Shown here: positions 43,311-52,320 of the stretch, piece by piece | How the letters are laid out: each line of letters starts with the position of its first letter | How positions within the stretch are numbered: the first letter of the stretch is position 1 | Origin: Bacteroidales bacterium UBA5281 | GTDB taxonomy: Bacteria > Bacteroidota > Bacteroidia > Bacteroidales > Lentimicrobiaceae | Assembly: GCA_002410555.1 (NCBI GenBank) | Contig: DHSR01000078.1 | Location: 42,983 to 98,322 of the forward strand | Direction of reading: 5' to 3' | Length of the DNA: 55,340 nt | The notes under the pieces: model-generated | What the model saw: only the letters and a program-made list of their open reading frames with translations | Told to the model about the DNA's origin: nothing | Database searches by the model: none | Made by a program: the position numbers and the translations under genes

Positions 43311-44297
43311 TCAGGCAAAAAATCTTCCCAAAGCAGCCAGGCTCAGGAACAAACCAAATACTATTTCATAAATCAGCATTCTGGGTTTAAGCTGATAAAT
43401 TACAAAAACAATCATCATAGATAACGACACATACACCAATGGCAGAAGTATGGGAGATTGGTAACTCAACAGTAGAAGAGATGCAATGCCTGCCCACTGA
43501 AACTGAGTAACCATCCACATGCGCTTGCGCATTGCAATCAACTTATCACCTATGCCTGCAACCATCCTGAAAAAGACAATCAGCCAGAGAAATATTAACG
43601 AAAAAATTGTTATCGTGTTTAATAGGCTCACCGGGAGGAACAACAGGGTGTAATTTTGAATGTATAGCACATAATTGTCCCAAAAAAGCCAGAGCTGATC
43701 AGTGAAAAAGAGATAAACACCAAGGTAGAAATAGGGTACAAAAGTGCCGACTATTGAAATTACCCATTCACGCCAGGCGGTAATGCGTAGGGTAAAAAAT
43801 CCCAACCAAACAAAAATTAAAAGAAAAAGTATGGTTTCGGGAATGAAAAATGAAGCCACACCAATACTGATGGTCGCAGTCATCACATCGCTGTAAGGAT
43901 GTGATTTCATATACATGTTCATTAAGCTGTTTAGCGAAATCAACAATAACAGGGTTACCACCAGTCCATAAAACAGAAAGGTACTGGCTGGAGTTAACCA
44001 GGAAAAGAGAATAAAAATCAGGGCACCAAGAAAGGACTGATGGGGCATAAGGTCATGCTTAACCAATATAATATTGATAAACAGGGCAATAAGCAACAAC
44101 AGACCTGCATTTAAATATTGTAGTGTCCCGGGGCTGCTGGGAAGTAATTCGGGCGGTAAGATTACCGGCCAGGCATTCCCTGAATCAAACAGCATACTCC
44201 CAAAAGATCCACCGGGGGTAAAAGCGATGAAAACAGCTCCTGCTATCGTAAACAATAGCTGGATTGCGAAACCGGCTTTTGATAATTTACGCAGCAT
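43311..44297 (-). CDS. DUF6427-family polytopic membrane protein
   Basis: 328 aa with about nine TM helices and short loops. It resembles DUF6427, a Bacteroidota family of unknown function (AWREWVISIVGTFVPYFYLG, FTDQLWLFWDNYVLYIQN are typical). It lies 1 nt after purD and 1 nt before the rnhB start, so expression is tied to both. Transport or lipid-related roles are possible; none is shown by the sequence. Confidence 0.75.
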   Translation of the reverse strand: MLRKLSKAGFAIQLLFTIAGAVFIAFTPGGSFGSMLFDSGNAWPVILPPELLPSSPGTLQYLNAGLLLLIALFINIILVKHDLMPHQSFLGALIFILFSWLTPASTFLFYGLVVTLLLLISLNSLMNMYMKSHPYSDVMTATISIGVASFFIPETILFLLIFVWLGFFTLRITAWREWVISIVGTFVPYFYLGVYLFFTDQLWLFWDNYVLYIQNYTLLFLPVSLLNTITIFSLIFLWLIVFFRMVAGIGDKLIAMRKRMWMVTQFQWAGIASLLLLSYQSPILLPLVYVSLSMMIVFVIYQLKPRMLIYEIVFGLFLSLAALGRFFA

Positions 44298-44298
44298 T

Positions 44299-45588
44299 TT
44301 AAGGTTGTTTCATGAGGTCCAGACCTATGTCAGAGCGGTAAGTTTTTCCCAAAAAGTCTATGATGCCGGCATTTTGATAACATAATTTGCGGGCTGAGTC
44401 AATATATTGACCCATACTGGTTATGCCCAATACCCTGCCCCCTGCAGTATATACAGCTTCACTCTTTTCGTCCATTATGGTGCCAGCATGAAACACCAAT
44501 ACTCCTTTTGATTTATCCAATCCAAATATTTCGAGACCTTTGGGATAATGACCGGGATAACCTGCAGAAGCGAGAATAACCGTAACAGCATATCCGGGAT
44601 CAATATTAATTTGTTGACGGTTTAGGGTTTGGTTTTTCAGGGAGAGTAATACGGGCATAAGATCGGAGGTAATTCTGGGCATTACAGATTCGGTTTCGGG
44701 GTCGCCCAGCCTTACGTTGTATTCAATAACAAAAGGATTGCCTTCCACATTGATGAGGCCAATAAAAATAAAGCCTTTGTAGGGGATGTTGTCTTTGATT
44801 AATCCGGCTATGGTTGGTTTTACAATGCGATCGATTGCCTTTTGCATGAATGCTTCATCAGCGAAATCTACCGGAGAAACAGACCCCATACCTCCGGTGT
44901 TGGGTCCTTTATCCCCATCGCCTATGCGTTTATAGTCCTTTGCTTCGGGAAGTAGTTTCCAGTGGATGCCATCGGTGACCACAAACAACGATAACTCGCG
45001 GCCTGAAAGAAATTCTTCAATAACTACTTTATCGCATGATTTGCCGAAGCGTTTTTTCAGAAGCAATTCTTCCAGTTCACGGCAGGCTTCACTGATGTTT
45101 TCGCAGATTATAACGCCCTTTCCTGCAGCCAGACCATCGGCTTTAATCACATAGGGAGGATGCATCTCATGCAGATATTGTGTGGCAGCTTCAAATTCTT
45201 CTGCTGTAAAAGTCCTGTAACGGGCCGTTGGAATCTGATGCCGGCTCATAAATGCCTTGGCAAAGTCTTTGCTGCCTTCGAGTTGTGCACCTTTACTGTG
45301 CGGTCCAATCACATGAACATGTTGAAGCAGGGGGTCGGATTCAAAATAATCAACAATGCCATTTACCAAAGGTTCTTCGGGGCCAACAATCAGCATTTCG
45401 ATATCATGAAGCAGACAGGCCCTTTTGATGGCGCTGAAGTCGTTGATACTAATGGGCAGGTTGGTGCCCGAACAACGTGTACCTGCATTGCCCGGAGCAA
45501 TATAAAGCTGAGTAATTAATGAAGATTGGGAAAGTTTCCAGGCCATCGCATGTTCACGACCCCCCGAGCCCAACAGCAAAACGTTCAT
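44299..45588 (-). CDS. purD: phosphoribosylamine--glycine ligase
   Basis: 429 aa, full length. Second step of de novo purine synthesis (GAR synthetase). N-terminal LLLGSGGREHAMAWKLSQS, VGPEEPLVNGIVDYFE, ATP-grasp core PYVIKADGLAAGKGVIIC, EFLSGRELSLFVVTDG, GPNTGGMGSVSPV, IEYNVRLGDPETESVMPRI (metal ligands Glu, Asn), and a C-terminal GRVLGITSMG. Leads purD - DUF6427 - rnhB. No other purine genes are nearby. Confidence 0.97.
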   Translation of the reverse strand: MNVLLLGSGGREHAMAWKLSQSSLITQLYIAPGNAGTRCSGTNLPISINDFSAIKRACLLHDIEMLIVGPEEPLVNGIVDYFESDPLLQHVHVIGPHSKGAQLEGSKDFAKAFMSRHQIPTARYRTFTAEEFEAATQYLHEMHPPYVIKADGLAAGKGVIICENISEACRELEELLLKKRFGKSCDKVVIEEFLSGRELSLFVVTDGIHWKLLPEAKDYKRIGDGDKGPNTGGMGSVSPVDFADEAFMQKAIDRIVKPTIAGLIKDNIPYKGFIFIGLINVEGNPFVIEYNVRLGDPETESVMPRITSDLMPVLLSLKNQTLNRQQINIDPGYAVTVILASAGYPGHYPKGLEIFGLDKSKGVLVFHAGTIMDEKSEAVYTAGGRVLGITSMGQYIDSARKLCYQNAGIIDFLGKTYRSDIGLDLMKQP

Positions 45589-45671
45589 ATCATTTTTTTT
45601 GCAAAGAAAAGCTTATTTTTTTGAAGGTGCAGGTTTTTGAGTGAATTACGCAGGCAAAAAAATATTGAAAC

Positions 45672-45701
45672 AAAAAACCCGCAGCTTAGAAGGCTGCGGG
45701 T
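45672..45701 (-). terminator. intrinsic terminator of the EF-G gene
   Basis: On the minus strand CCCGCAGC/GCTGCGGG (45678-45685 with 45693-45700), 7-nt loop, followed by TTTTTT. It lies 17 nt after the stop codon. Confidence 0.85.
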
Positions 45702-45717
45702 GCTTAAACGAATTGGA

Positions 45718-47799
45718 TTATCTGGCGGCTTCCAGTCTTTTTTTCTCAGCCAGTTTTTTCAGTATTTCTTCCTGTAAGGCTTTGCTAACCGGCATGTACT
45801 GATAAAATTCCATGGAGTAGTTGGCCCTGCCGCTCGAGAGATTGCGCAAGGTAGTGGCATAGCCGAACATCTCCTGTAAAGGTACATATCCATTGAGCTT
45901 TTGAGATCCTTTGCGATGCCGGCGCATAGATTCGATCTTTCCGCGCCTTTTATTGAGGTTGCCCACAATATCACCGATGAATTCATCCGGTGTATTCACT
46001 TCTATTTTCATCACAGGCTCAAGTAATACAGGCGTTGCTTTCATAAACCCCTGTTTAAAAGCAATGGAGGCACAGGTCTGGAAGGCAAAATCCGAGGAGT
46101 CAACCGGGTGGAACTGCCCATCCAGTAAAACTACCTTAACGTCTACTACAGGGAACCCTGCGAGCACTCCGTTGGCCATGGTTTTAACAATACCTTTATT
46201 AACAGAAGGAATATATTCGTTAGGGATAGAGCCACCCTTTATCTTATCCAGATACTCATAGCCGAGGCCTTCATTGGGTTCCAGACGGATGTAAACCTGC
46301 GCGAACTGACCTTTTCCACCGGTTTGTTTTGAGTGGCGATATTCCACTTCAACTTCCTGCGAAATGGTTTCGCGATAAGCTACAGAAGGCTCACCTACCA
46401 CCACAGGAATCCCGAATTCAGATTTTAAACGGTCTACCAGAATTTCAAGATGAAGCTCACCCATACCGGCGATTACGGTCTCCTCAGTTTCCTCATCAAA
46501 TCGTGCATGAAAGGAAGGGTCTTCATTTACAAGTCTTGATAGGGCTTCACCCAGTTTGCTTTGATCTTTCCGTGTTTCAGGATTGATTTTTAACTCGATA
46601 ACACTCGGCGGAATGTGAATGGATTCCAGATGCAATTGCTCGTCCATATCACACAGGGTATCCCCCGTTTTGGTAAGTTTGAGACCAATAAGGGCCACGA
46701 TGTCTCCAGGCCCGGCCGAAGTAATTTCGACACGTTCCTTGGCATGTATCTTAAGGATACGGCCAATACGTTCGGGTTTGCCTTTAGTGGAATTCATTAC
46801 CTGCATGCCGCTTCGCAATACACCGGAATATATGCGGATAAACGTCTGTTGTCCCACATATGGATCGTGGATGAGCTTGAAAGCCAGTGCAGCAAATGGT
46901 TCCTTGGGCGATGGGTTCCGGACGCGGGTTTTTTCGTGATCATCCACATCCATACCAATGGTAGGCCCTATATCCATGGGAGAGGGTAAATAAGCTACTA
47001 CGGCATCAAGCAACTGTGCGATACCTTTGTTTTTATAGGCTGCTCCGCAAAGTACCGGCGTTATCAATAACTTAAGTGTGGCTTCGCGTGCTGCGGACAT
47101 CAGCAACTCCTCTGAAATGTCTTTGTCTTCCAGAAAACTATCAAGAATTTCCTCATTGAATTCGGCCAGTTTTTCTATCAGTATACTTCTGTACTCACGG
47201 GCCTGAGCCAGCATGGAATCCGGGATCTCTGAAACTATGGTTTTAACATCCTCAAAGGTGTACATTTTCATGGCAATCAAGTCAATGATGCCTTTGAAGT
47301 CTTCTTCCTGTCCCACCGGAAGCTGGAATGCTACTGCGTGAGCATCAAGATTCTGGTTCATTTGTAAGATTACATCCAGAAAATCAGCACCACTGCGGTC
47401 TACCTTATTTACGAAGGCAATTCTGGGCACTTTGTATCGTTCGGCCTGGTTCCATACCGTTTCACTTTGAGGTTCTACACCGCCAACAGCACAAAATAAT
47501 GCTACCATGCCGTCAATTACCCGAAGCGAGCGTTCTACTTCTACCGTGAAATCAACGTGGCCGGGTGTGTCGATTATATTAACCTGGTAATCCTTCCAAA
47601 TGCATGAAATGGCAGCAGAAGCAATGGTAATGCCCCTTTCCTGCTCCTGTTTCATAAAATCCATGGTGGCCTGACCATCGTGGGTTTCTCCTACTTTTCG
47701 GTTTACACCGGTGAAAAACAGGAGACGCTCAGTGGTCGTTGTTTTACCCGCATCAATATGCGCAGCAATGCCAATATTCCTTAATTTGTTTAAAATCAT
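45718..47799 (-). CDS. fusA: elongation factor G
   Basis: 693 aa. Translocation GTPase. G1 AHIDAGKTTTTERLL (residues 13-27), switch I EQERGITIASAA, G3 DTPGHVDFTVEVERSLR, G4 NKVDRSGAD, domain II GPGDIVALIGLK, domain III IAGMGELHLEI, domain IV GGKGQFAQVYI and HPVDSSDFAFQ, domain V PLQEMFGYATTLRNLSSGRA. It stands alone, not in an str operon (no rpsL, rpsG or tuf), with its own promoter and terminator. The N-terminus MILNKLRNIGIAA is shorter than in canonical str-operon EF-G. It may be a second EF-G paralogue (EF-G2 type, ribosome recycling or starvation-related), but I cannot tell from one window. Confidence 0.9.
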   Translation of the reverse strand: MILNKLRNIGIAAHIDAGKTTTTERLLFFTGVNRKVGETHDGQATMDFMKQEQERGITIASAAISCIWKDYQVNIIDTPGHVDFTVEVERSLRVIDGMVALFCAVGGVEPQSETVWNQAERYKVPRIAFVNKVDRSGADFLDVILQMNQNLDAHAVAFQLPVGQEEDFKGIIDLIAMKMYTFEDVKTIVSEIPDSMLAQAREYRSILIEKLAEFNEEILDSFLEDKDISEELLMSAAREATLKLLITPVLCGAAYKNKGIAQLLDAVVAYLPSPMDIGPTIGMDVDDHEKTRVRNPSPKEPFAALAFKLIHDPYVGQQTFIRIYSGVLRSGMQVMNSTKGKPERIGRILKIHAKERVEITSAGPGDIVALIGLKLTKTGDTLCDMDEQLHLESIHIPPSVIELKINPETRKDQSKLGEALSRLVNEDPSFHARFDEETEETVIAGMGELHLEILVDRLKSEFGIPVVVGEPSVAYRETISQEVEVEYRHSKQTGGKGQFAQVYIRLEPNEGLGYEYLDKIKGGSIPNEYIPSVNKGIVKTMANGVLAGFPVVDVKVVLLDGQFHPVDSSDFAFQTCASIAFKQGFMKATPVLLEPVMKIEVNTPDEFIGDIVGNLNKRRGKIESMRRHRKGSQKLNGYVPLQEMFGYATTLRNLSSGRANYSMEFYQYMPVSKALQEEILKKLAEKKRLEAAR

Positions 47800-48311
47800 T
47801 ACAAAAAGTTGATAAAAAAATGATTAAATGAGGCTCAATAGCACAGAATCAATTCTTGCAAATAGTTGTTTATCAAATTGATATGCAAATTAATAAGTGC
47901 AGGGAAGTGCGTTAGAAACCTGGCCCAAAATGGGGTGCAAAGGTAAAATATTTTTTATTTCTCCTAACGTAAATGAAAAATTAATTTTTAAGCTTTAATT
48001 TATTGATTTAAACTGTTCGGATGAACGAATCCACCGGGCTATAAAGCCCAGCGTTTTAAAGGTGCCCGTGTGCTAATGAATTAAACCATTGGCAGAGATA
48101 CTGTATGTACCTGATAGCAGAAAACTCAAGTCTTTTAAATGTCTCATCCAACACTATGGATCAATCTAACCGTATTTATGCTAAATTTGTAAAAATCGGT
48201 GTAACTGATGGTTATATTCTATTACAGCAATCAGAAATTACAGGCCGGATAGTCTTTTTTTTGTAACCATTTTTCAAATACCTGTCTAAGTATAAAACAA
48301 CACAGCAATAA
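47800..48311. other. intergenic region between EF-G and DUF2752 genes
   Basis: 512 nt between divergent genes. Apart from the EF-G -7 box I see nothing firm. A 36-codon ORF (48156-48266) lacks support. A T-run at 48255-48262 has no clear stem. Confidence 0.6.
47938..47945 (-). promoter_or_regulatory. -7 promoter box of the EF-G gene
   Basis: Minus strand TACCTTTG (TAnnTTTG), 139 nt before the ATG, giving a leader of ~130 nt with no recognised riboregulator. Confidence 0.45.
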
Positions 48312-48611
48312 ATGGCAGAAAAGTTTGGTCATTTTTTACGGTTTCGCTGGGAGGCGGTTATTTGGATAGCAGCATTGATATTGTTTGCCACCATGTCACC
48401 TTACAACGAACATGCAAGTCTTTGTCCAATTAATGCGCTGGATCTGGGTTTTTGTCCGGGTTGTGGTCTGGGTCATGGTATAGCCTTTCTGTTCAGAGGT
48501 GAATTTATCGCATCCTTCAAGGCTCATCCGCTGGCGATGCCTGCTGTTGTAATACTTACTTTAAGAATAATTCATATTTTAAGAACACCACTTCCGGTTA
48601 ATCACTTTTAA
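48312..48611 (+). CDS. DUF2752 family membrane protein
   Basis: 99 aa. Two TM helices (~15-28 and ~72-90) flank the family motif SLCPINALDLGFCPGCGLGH with Cys38, Cys48 and Cys51. DUF2752 proteins are small inner-membrane proteins of unknown function; the Cys pattern suggests a metal or redox site. Lies 12 nt before the TM2-domain gene, so likely an operon. Confidence 0.85.
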   Translation: MAEKFGHFLRFRWEAVIWIAALILFATMSPYNEHASLCPINALDLGFCPGCGLGHGIAFLFRGEFIASFKAHPLAMPAVVILTLRIIHILRTPLPVNHF

Positions 48612-48623
48612 ATTTACCATCCT

Positions 48624-48983
48624 ATGGCAAACGTTTTACTTCATCTTCCCGAGATTCAGGGTATGGAACTCAATTTCATCCAGACCATGATTAAAGACTT
48701 TAGTGACAAAGAAGCTCAGACCTTCGCGAGCATTTATCGTTCCAGGCGCAAGGATCCCCAGATTATTTTGCTTACCTGTCTGGTGGGTTTTCTGGGCTTT
48801 GCGGGCATTCATCGTTTCCTTACCAATCAGATTGGCATGGGCATACTCTATCTTTTAACCGCCGGGTTGTGTTTTATAGGTACCATCATTGATGCCGTGA
48901 ATTATCAGAACCTGGCATTTGAATTTAATCAGAAGGTGGCAGTTGAAATAGCACCACTGGTTAAGAGCATGTCAATCCAGTAA
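48624..48983 (+). CDS. TM2 domain-containing protein
   Basis: 119 aa. An N-terminal cytoplasmic helical region (residues 1-45, ending EAQTFASIYRSRRKDPQ) precedes a TM2 module: one helix (ILLTCLVGFLGFAGIHRFLT), a short DxF-like turn replaced here by HRF, and a second helix (MGILYLLTAGLCFIGTIIDA). Function unknown. Co-transcribed with the DUF2752 gene, a pairing seen in other Bacteroidota as I recall. Confidence 0.85.
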   Translation: MANVLLHLPEIQGMELNFIQTMIKDFSDKEAQTFASIYRSRRKDPQIILLTCLVGFLGFAGIHRFLTNQIGMGILYLLTAGLCFIGTIIDAVNYQNLAFEFNQKVAVEIAPLVKSMSIQ

Positions 48984-48996
48984 AGAGATTTGTTGA

Positions 48997-49917
48997 TTAA
49001 TACACAAGTTTCCCTGTAAGCTGACTCAGCTTGCTCAGCCGGTGCTTTAGCATGTATTCTTTGATGCCCTGTATAATTTTTATGGTCACCGAAGGGTCAA
49101 TAAAGTTGGCGGTTCCAACCTGAATGGCAGTGGCACCGGCGAGCATAAATTCAATGGCATCGGCTGCACTGGAAATTCCTCCTATGCCGATAACCGGAAT
49201 TTTAACTGCATTTGCTACCTGCCACACCATGCGCAAGGCAATGGGTTTAATGGCCGGTCCTGACAAGCCTCCGGTGATGGTACTCAACACCGGTTTTCGT
49301 GTTTCCGAATCGATGGCCATGCCCAGCAGGGTGTTTATTAATGACAGTGCATCGGCACCTGCTTCTTCCACTGCAAGCGCAATTTCAACGATACTGGTAA
49401 CATTGGGCGAGAGCTTAACGATCAATGTTTTGTCATAAACTTCACGCACTGCACTGGTAACAGCAATGGCTGAGGGACAACTGGTGCCAAATGCCATGCC
49501 GCCTTCTTTTACATTGGGGCAGGAGATGTTTAGTTCAATGGCGGCAATGTGGCTGAGCTTGTTCATTTTTTCTGCCACTTCCACATAACCTTCTACTGTA
49601 GAGTCTGATACATTTGCTATAACATTGGTATTGTATTTTTCAAGTGTGGGATAAATGTGCCGGACAAAATGATCAATGCCTTTGTTTTGCAGGCCTACAG
49701 CATTGAGCATGCCCATAGCTGTTTCGGCCATTCGTGGGTAAGGGTTGCCTTCGCGGTGTTTCGAAGTGGTAGCTTTTACAATAATGCCACCCAGGGCATC
49801 CACTTCAATAAAGTCGCTGTATTCATGACCATAACCGAATGTTCCTGAGGCTGTGAGTACCGGGTTTTTCAGGTTCAGGTCGTGTATTTTTACCGAGAGA
49901 TCCGGGGATGTGCTCAT
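48997..49917 (-). CDS. pyrD: dihydroorotate dehydrogenase, class 1B catalytic subunit
   Basis: 306 aa. Oxidises dihydroorotate to orotate in pyrimidine synthesis; NAD-linked through PyrK. Motifs: LKNPVLTASGTFGYGHEYSD, GIIVKATTSKHREGNPYPRM, ELNISCPNVKEGGMAFG (catalytic Cys region), IVKLSPNVTSIVEIA, SLINTLLGMAID, GGLSGPAIKPIALR and IPVIGIGGISSAADAIEFM. No membrane-targeting extension, so it is the cytosolic B type. 10 nt after pyrK. Confidence 0.96.
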   Translation of the reverse strand: MSTSPDLSVKIHDLNLKNPVLTASGTFGYGHEYSDFIEVDALGGIIVKATTSKHREGNPYPRMAETAMGMLNAVGLQNKGIDHFVRHIYPTLEKYNTNVIANVSDSTVEGYVEVAEKMNKLSHIAAIELNISCPNVKEGGMAFGTSCPSAIAVTSAVREVYDKTLIVKLSPNVTSIVEIALAVEEAGADALSLINTLLGMAIDSETRKPVLSTITGGLSGPAIKPIALRMVWQVANAVKIPVIGIGGISSAADAIEFMLAGATAIQVGTANFIDPSVTIKIIQGIKEYMLKHRLSKLSQLTGKLVY

Positions 49918-49927
49918 TTTACTGATT

Positions 49928-50746
49928 TTATTGGCTGTTGTTATCCAGGGTGCAGCTTACTTCTTTGCCTTTGGTCCATCCTTTAAGCTCGCGTGAGTCA
50001 AATACGGGGCCTTCAGTGCATACACACCGATTGCCCTGATTGGTTTCAACCACACAGCATAAGCAGGCTCCGATGCCGCAGGCCATGGTGTTTTCTAAAG
50101 AAACTTCACAGATTATCCCGGCTTTTTCGGCAATATGTGCCACTGCCCGCATCATACCATCCGGGCCGCAGCAATATATGCGATCAAATTGCAGTTTGCC
50201 TTTTGAAATGATGGAATGTTGCGTGACCATACCTTTTTCTCCATCTGTGCCATCTTCTGTGGAAACGGCCACACGCCCAAAGTTCCGGTATTCCTTCTGA
50301 AGCAAAATATCCGCGGCAGATCTTCCTCCAATAAGTATGGTAACCTCATTTCCCCTCTTTGATAACTGTTCTGCCAGGAAATAAAGCGGTGCAATACCGC
50401 AACCACCACCCACGAGTAGTACCTTACTTTTAGAAGCCAGTGCAAAACCCTTCCCCAGTGGAAGCATCACATTGATTGTTTCTCCTTTTTTTAATGTTGA
50501 CAGGGCTGTGGTACCCGGGCCTACCGTTTTTATAAGCAAATGCATGCTGTTGGTGGCATGGTCGAAGCGATGGATGGAAAAAGGCCTTCGCAGATAAGTT
50601 TCCGACTGGTTTTTAACCTTTACTTCAGCAAATTGTCCGGGAATCATGGCTGGCAGGGGAAATTCACTGCTCAGCTCAATCAAATGATGACTGGCATTAA
50701 GCCTGGTGTTACTGACTACATTTAAATCGAGCAGTTGTTTTTTCAT
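49928..50746 (-). CDS. pyrK: dihydroorotate dehydrogenase electron-transfer subunit
   Basis: 272 aa. FAD/2Fe-2S ferredoxin-reductase-type protein passing electrons from PyrD to NAD+. FAD site YLRRPFSIHRFD, nucleotide loop LLVGGGCGIAPLYFLAEQL, NAD region IYCCGPDGMMRA, and the [2Fe-2S] cysteine cluster ENTMACGIGACLCCVVETNQ followed by CVCTEGPVFDSREL. Forms the operon pyrK-pyrD. Confidence 0.95.
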   Translation of the reverse strand: MKKQLLDLNVVSNTRLNASHHLIELSSEFPLPAMIPGQFAEVKVKNQSETYLRRPFSIHRFDHATNSMHLLIKTVGPGTTALSTLKKGETINVMLPLGKGFALASKSKVLLVGGGCGIAPLYFLAEQLSKRGNEVTILIGGRSAADILLQKEYRNFGRVAVSTEDGTDGEKGMVTQHSIISKGKLQFDRIYCCGPDGMMRAVAHIAEKAGIICEVSLENTMACGIGACLCCVVETNQGNRCVCTEGPVFDSRELKGWTKGKEVSCTLDNNSQ

Positions 50747-50762
50747 TTCGATGGGTAGCGTT

Positions 50763-50790
50763 AAAAAAAAGTCCGTAAAGGATTACGGAC
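50763..50790 (-). terminator. intrinsic terminator after the DUF5606 gene
   Basis: Minus strand GTCCGTAA/TTACGGAC (50783-50790 with 50771-50778), 4-nt loop, then eight T. It separates DUF5606 from pyrK, so pyrK needs its own promoter. Confidence 0.9.
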
Positions 50791-50799
50791 AATTTAACA

Positions 50800-51276
50800 T
50801 TAAGCTTCATTCTGAGCATTGCCCGTATCCGGGTCAGCGGATGTTTCAGCAGCATCATCCGGGGAATCGGGTTCTGGCAATGATTCTTCTTCGGTAAAGC
50901 TGAGCAACTCATTCTCCAATAAAAGGTTATACCACGACACTATTTTCTGCATGTGTGAAACGTAAACCCTTTCCTTATCGTAATCAGGAACCATTTCATT
51001 GAAAAATTCTTTTAAGCCGGCGTTGTCATTTTTGAAGTCGGGAGCCGGTTTGGCCTCCAGCTTTTCATAAAACGCTTTAAGGATGTCTTTGAGCGGTTTA
51101 TCTTCGGTTTGGGTAAAGATGCTGATCTCCTCAAGCGAACTTATCTTTTCATGTGTAAATGCCTGAAAGCGCTTGTGATCAATAATTGACTCAACGATGA
51201 TGCCATTTTTAGCCTGTCCCACCAGCTTATAAAGACCCGGTTTTCCGGCAATGGCCATGATTTCTTTCAAATCCAT
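50800..51276 (-). CDS. DUF5606 family protein
   Basis: 158 aa. The N-terminal ~70 residues (MDLKEIMAIAGKPGLYKLVG, GIIVESIIDHKRFQAFTHEK) and following helical region match DUF5606, a conserved Bacteroidota family of unknown function. The fold of the N-terminus looks like a small beta-barrel/SH3-like module. The C-terminal ~30 residues are acidic and disordered (EEESLPEPDSPDDAAETSAD). Cytoplasmic. Monocistronic with its own promoter and terminator. Confidence 0.85.
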   Translation of the reverse strand: MDLKEIMAIAGKPGLYKLVGQAKNGIIVESIIDHKRFQAFTHEKISSLEEISIFTQTEDKPLKDILKAFYEKLEAKPAPDFKNDNAGLKEFFNEMVPDYDKERVYVSHMQKIVSWYNLLLENELLSFTEEESLPEPDSPDDAAETSADPDTGNAQNEA

Positions 51277-51298
51277 AGGAATGCTTGATTATTTTTGA

Positions 51299-51306
51299 CA
51301 AAAGTA
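51299..51306 (-). promoter_or_regulatory. -7 promoter box of the DUF5606 gene
   Basis: Minus strand TACTTTTG (TAnnTTTG), 22 nt before the ATG. Confidence 0.5.
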
Positions 51307-51336
51307 AACATTATCGGGAATAATGAAAATTCTTTC

Positions 51337-52206
51337 TCAGATTAGCTTATAATTGCGATACTCTCCAATGCGCCACCCTGAAACTTGTTCAATTCCATGC
51401 AATAGTTTTGATTTTAAAGGGAGTCTTGTTTTTGTCGGGTCGAAACTAAATGTCCAGTTGCTGCGGGCAATGCGTGGTTTCATTACCAGGGGATGCTCCC
51501 CACGGAAATGAGCCAGAGAATCTATCTGCGAATAATCAAATTCATCAACTTTAGGGATTTTCTTTTCTACCCAGACATCATCGTGCCAGAGTTTGTGAAA
51601 ATATTCCTGTTTTGCCTGCTGAAGCTGTGGCGGTTTTACCCAGCCATAATGATACATGGTGGCCTCTGTACGCTTTACCCTGAGCGGACGGTTGTGTTTG
51701 CGGAATCCTTGTGCATCGCGATAAGAACGTATGGACTTGTCGTTGCGGACAATGCGAACTTCATTGCGATACCAGCGCCGGCTGTCGCCAACATAATCGT
51801 AGGAGCCGTAAAAGTGGCGGTATTTCAGAAGTAAGCCTTCTACTTCCGGATGATCTCTCCACCGGAGCATGGCGGCTTGCAGGGTATCCAGATATTGCTC
51901 ATGCAACACTTCATCACCCTGAATGTAAAACGCCCAGTCGCTGCCTTGATCCACTGCATCCATTGCCTTGTTGGTTTCAATGGCCAAAACCCTTCCTCCT
52001 TCGCGGAGGGTGTCGTCCCAGACGGTATCAATAATGCGAATTTTTTCGGAATTAATTTGTTCAATCAAATCCCGGGTGCCATCATCAGAATTACCTACGG
52101 CAACAATAAACTCATTACATAAGGGTAAGACAGAAGTGATGGCTTCCACTACGGGATAATCAAATTTAATGGCATTCCGGATAAAGGTAAACCCTGAAAC
52201 TTTCAT
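51337..52206 (-). CDS. family 2-like glycosyltransferase
   Basis: 289 aa from ATG 52206; the upstream extension to a GTG at 52260 crosses the promoter and is rejected. GT-A fold opening MKVSGFTFIRNAIKFDYPVV, then CNEFIVAVGNSDDGTRDLIE, DTVWDDTLREGGRVLAIETN, WAFYIQGDEVLHEQYLDTLQ (metal-type acidic pair in QGDEVLHE replaces DxD). A basic segment (RYRHFYGSY-like, RVKRTEATMYHYGWVK) follows. Sugar and acceptor unknown. Monocistronic and divergent from valS. Confidence 0.8.
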   Translation of the reverse strand: MKVSGFTFIRNAIKFDYPVVEAITSVLPLCNEFIVAVGNSDDGTRDLIEQINSEKIRIIDTVWDDTLREGGRVLAIETNKAMDAVDQGSDWAFYIQGDEVLHEQYLDTLQAAMLRWRDHPEVEGLLLKYRHFYGSYDYVGDSRRWYRNEVRIVRNDKSIRSYRDAQGFRKHNRPLRVKRTEATMYHYGWVKPPQLQQAKQEYFHKLWHDDVWVEKKIPKVDEFDYSQIDSLAHFRGEHPLVMKPRIARSNWTFSFDPTKTRLPLKSKLLHGIEQVSGWRIGEYRNYKLI

Positions 52207-52226
52207 AAGTGATAAATAAACCGGTA

Positions 52227-52234
52227 CAAAAGTA
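52227..52234 (-). promoter_or_regulatory. -7 promoter box of the GT2-like gene
   Basis: Minus strand TACTTTTG, 20 nt before the ATG at 52206; it supports the shorter start. Confidence 0.5.
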
Positions 52235-52284
52235 AGATTTTTATGATGGGTTAGAATCACTATAAGCCTTAGGCATAATTTTAC

Positions 52285-52292
52285 TACTTTTG
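52285..52292 (+). promoter_or_regulatory. valS: -7 promoter box of valS
   Basis: TACTTTTG (TAnnTTTG), 28 nt before the valS ATG. No T-box or other leader regulator fits in the ~22-nt leader. Confidence 0.5.
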
Positions 52293-52320
52293 CACCTCGC
52301 TGAATAAATCAAATTAACCT

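Noticed and set aside
48156..48266. 36-codon ORF between the EF-G and DUF2752 genes
   Set aside because: No promoter or ribosome-binding support, ends in a T-run, and I see no recognisable protein feature.
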